The translations under genes were made by a program, and so were the position numbers. A stretch of DNA of 64,000 bases from Morinoia aosen (lineage: Eukaryota > Arthropoda > Malacostraca > Amphipoda > Talitridae): assembly GCA_030386875.1 (NCBI GenBank), contig CM059580.1, positions 3,376,838 to 3,440,837 on the forward strand. The letters are read 5' to 3'. Of this stretch, positions 61,891-64,000 are shown piece after piece (position 1 is the first letter of the stretch; every line of letters begins with the position of its first letter). Under the pieces are notes generated by a model that saw only the letters and a program-made list of their open reading frames with translations, did not search any database and was not told where the DNA came from.

Positions 61891-62150
61891 GTGAGTACTG
61901 GGGCCTCAATGTGAGTACTGGGGCCTCAATGTGAGTATTGGGGCCTCAATGTGAGTACTGGGGACTCAATGTGAGTACTGGGGACTGAATGTGAGTACTG
62001 GGGACTTAATATGAGTACTGGGGCCTCAATGTGAGTACTGGGGCTTCAATGTGAGTACTGGGGCTTCAATGTGAGTACTGGGGCTTCAATGTGAGTCCTG
62101 GGGACTTGATGTGAGTACTGGGGCCTCAATGTGAGTACTGGGGCCTCAAT
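61879..62150 (+). repeat. 20-base array of exon 31 end/donor, about 13 copies
   Basis: GGCCTCAAT/GTGAGTACTGG is repeated head to tail, each copy with an intact GTGAGT donor. Confidence 0.92.
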
Positions 62151-62154
62151 GGGC

Positions 62155-63715
62155 ATGTCGAGTGGGAGTCCTGGGGCTGCGTATGTCCAATGGAAGTCCT
62201 GGGGCTGGGTGTGTCCAATGGGAGTCCTGGGGCTGGGTGTGTCCAATGGGAGTCCTGGTGCTGGGTGTGTCCAATGGGAGTCCTGGGAGTCCTGGGGCTG
62301 GGTGTTTCCAATGGGACTCCTGGGGCTGGGTGTGTCCAATGGGAGTCCTGGGGTTGGGTGTGTCCGATGGGAGTCCTGGTGCTGGGTGTGTCCAATGGGA
62401 GTCCTGGGGCTGCATATGCCCAATGGGAGTCCTGGGGCTGCGTATGCCCAATGGGAGTCCTGAGGCTGGGTGTGTCCAACGGGAGTCCTGGGGCTGGGTG
62501 TGTCCAATGGGAGTCCTGGGGCTGGGTGTGTCCAATGGGAGTCCTGGTGCTGGGTGTGTCCAATTGGAGTCCTGGTGCTGAGTGTGTCCAATGGGAGTCC
62601 TGGTGCTGGGTGTGTCCAATTGGAGTCCTGGTGCTGAGTGTGTCCAATGGGAGTCCTGGGGCAGCGTATGCCCAATGGGAGTCCTGGAGCTGCGTATGCC
62701 CAGTGGGAGTCCTGGGGCTGGGTGTGTCCAATGGGAGTCCTGGGGCTGGGTGTGTCCAATGGGAGTCCTGGGGCTGGGTGTGTCCAATGGGAGTCCTGGG
62801 GCTGGGTGTATCCAATGAGAGTCCTGGGGCTGGGTGTGTCCAAATGGAGTCCTGGGGCTGCGTATGCCCAATGGGAGTCCTGGGGCTGCGTATGCCCAAT
62901 GGCAGTCCTGGGGCTGCGTATGCCCAATGGGAGTCCTGTGGCTGGGTGTGTCCAATGGGAGTCCTGGGGCTGGGTGTGTCCAATGGGAGTCCTGGGGCTG
63001 GGTGTATCCAATGGGAGTCCTGGGGCTGGGTGTGTCCAATGGGAGTCCTGGGGCTGGGTGTGTCCAATGGGAGTCCTGGGGCTGGGTGTATCCAATGAGA
63101 GTCCTGGGGCTGGGTGTGTCCAATTGGAGTCCTGGGGCTGCGTATGCCCAATGGGAGTCCTGGGGCTGCGTATGCCCAATGGCAGTCCTGGGGCTGCGTA
63201 TGCCCAATGGGAGTCCTGTGGCTGGGTGTGTCCAATGGGAGTCCTGGGGCTGGGTGTGTCCAATGGGAGTCCTGGGGCTGGGTGTATCCAATGGGAGTCC
63301 TGGGGCTGGGTGTGTCCAATGGGAGTCCTGGGGCTGGGTGTATCCAATGAGAGTCCTGGGGCTGGGTGTGACCAATTAGAGTCCTGGGGCTGCGTATGCC
63401 CAATGGGAGTCCTGGGGCTGCGTATGCCCAATGGCAGTCCTGGGGCTGCGTATGCCCAATGGGAGTCCTGTGGCTGGGTGTGTCCAATGGGAGTCCTGGG
63501 GCTGGGTGTGTCCAATGGGAGTCCTGGGGCTGGGTGTGTCCAATGGGAGTCCTGGGGCTGGGTATGTCCAATGGGAGTCCTGGGGCTGGGTATGTCCAAT
63601 GGGAGTCCTTGGGCTGGGTGTGTCCAATGGGAGTCCTAGGGCTTGGTTTGCCCAATGGGAGTCCTGGGGCTGGGTGTGTCCAATGGGAGTCCTGGGGCTT
63701 GGTTTGCCCAATGGT
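62155..63715. repeat. 28-base array GGGGCTGGGTGTGTCCAATG + GGAGTCCT, about 55 copies
   Basis: Includes a higher-order block (CTGCGTATGCCC x3 with a GGCAG variant, then CCTGTGGCTGG) seen three times at about 62,850, 63,135 and 63,385. Confidence 0.92.
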
Positions 63716-63724
63716 AATTGTTGG

Positions 63725-63985
63725 GCTGTTTATGTTGAAAAAACCTGGGGAAACGGAAATTTTTTTGCTTTGTAAATTGCATCTTTTTTCGGTTGACCGC
63801 TGTACTGTCTTCAGCTTCCGGTAGTTTATTTTTCAACTTCTATCTCGTTTCATAAACTACCTTAATAACGTGCTGTTTGTGCGGAGGCCCACATTTTGTA
63901 CATAGATTTCCTGTTTTCTAAATTCCCTTTTGCCTTCTTTTTTCCTTCATTTGAAACACCTTAGCAATATGTTGAGAATTTTTCG
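63725..63985 (+). mobile_element. SINE-like family 1, copy I (decayed, 5'-truncated)
   Basis: TTTTTTCGGTTGACCGCTGT, CATAAACTACC and TACATAGATTTCCTGTTTTC landmarks near the window end. Confidence 0.6.
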
Positions 63986-64000
63986 CAAATTTATTTTATT

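Noticed and set aside
62046-63839. Several overlapping 300-500-codon ORFs near the window end
   Set aside because: All come from the 28-base array; no splice-compatible exon or domain.

Overview
The window reads as animal (metazoan) nuclear DNA. It holds an internal stretch of one very large, plus-strand, multi-exon muscle gene whose introns are filled with tandem repeats. I can follow one reading frame through 31 exons, from about 3.4 kb to 61,890, with matching GT-AG splice phases at every junction. The product is a giant sarcomeric protein: a roughly 3,100-residue repeat-built exon, twelve immunoglobulin (I-set) domains, one fibronectin type III domain, a proline-rich linker with two further Ig domains (the last two of the twelve), and the N-terminal half of a protein kinase-like domain. 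The order Ig...Ig-FN3-linker-Ig-Ig-kinase, and the kinase residues themselves, fit the invertebrate obscurin orthologue Unc-89 (M-line, kinase 1). The gene continues past both ends of what I can read: no start codon, promoter or polyadenylation site is identifiable, and the kinase is cut off after its catalytic-loop motif. Species cannot be named. An arthropod, perhaps a crustacean, is my guess, from the gene organisation and the repeat load.

Layout. 1-3.3 kb: AT-rich DNA with one intact SINE-like insertion and short tandem repeats. 3.4-12.8 kb: one giant exon made of at least seven different protein tandem-repeat blocks, all in one frame. 12.8-17.3 kb: repeat-rich intron. 17.3-45.9 kb: twenty short GC-rich exons encoding Ig1-Ig10. 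47.3-48.8 kb: FN3. 49.7 kb: linker. 52.3-57.6 kb: Ig11-Ig12. 59.0-61.9 kb: kinase-like domain. The rest, to 64.0 kb, is intron.

The most striking feature is the introns. In well over a dozen of them a minisatellite starts exactly at the splice junction, and in many cases its units are copies of the exon end plus its 5' splice site. Several other arrays are copies of a 3' splice site plus the start of the exon. One array (40.7-41.4 kb) repeats a complete acceptor / 21-nt in-frame segment / donor cassette eight times, so it resembles a tandem bank of microexons. Mobile DNA includes a dispersed SINE-like family of about 370 bp (at least nine copies, some with clear target-site duplications), a tRNA-derived SINE whose tail has itself grown into a minisatellite, a dead LINE, a MITE-like insertion, and an unclassified dispersed repeat pair.
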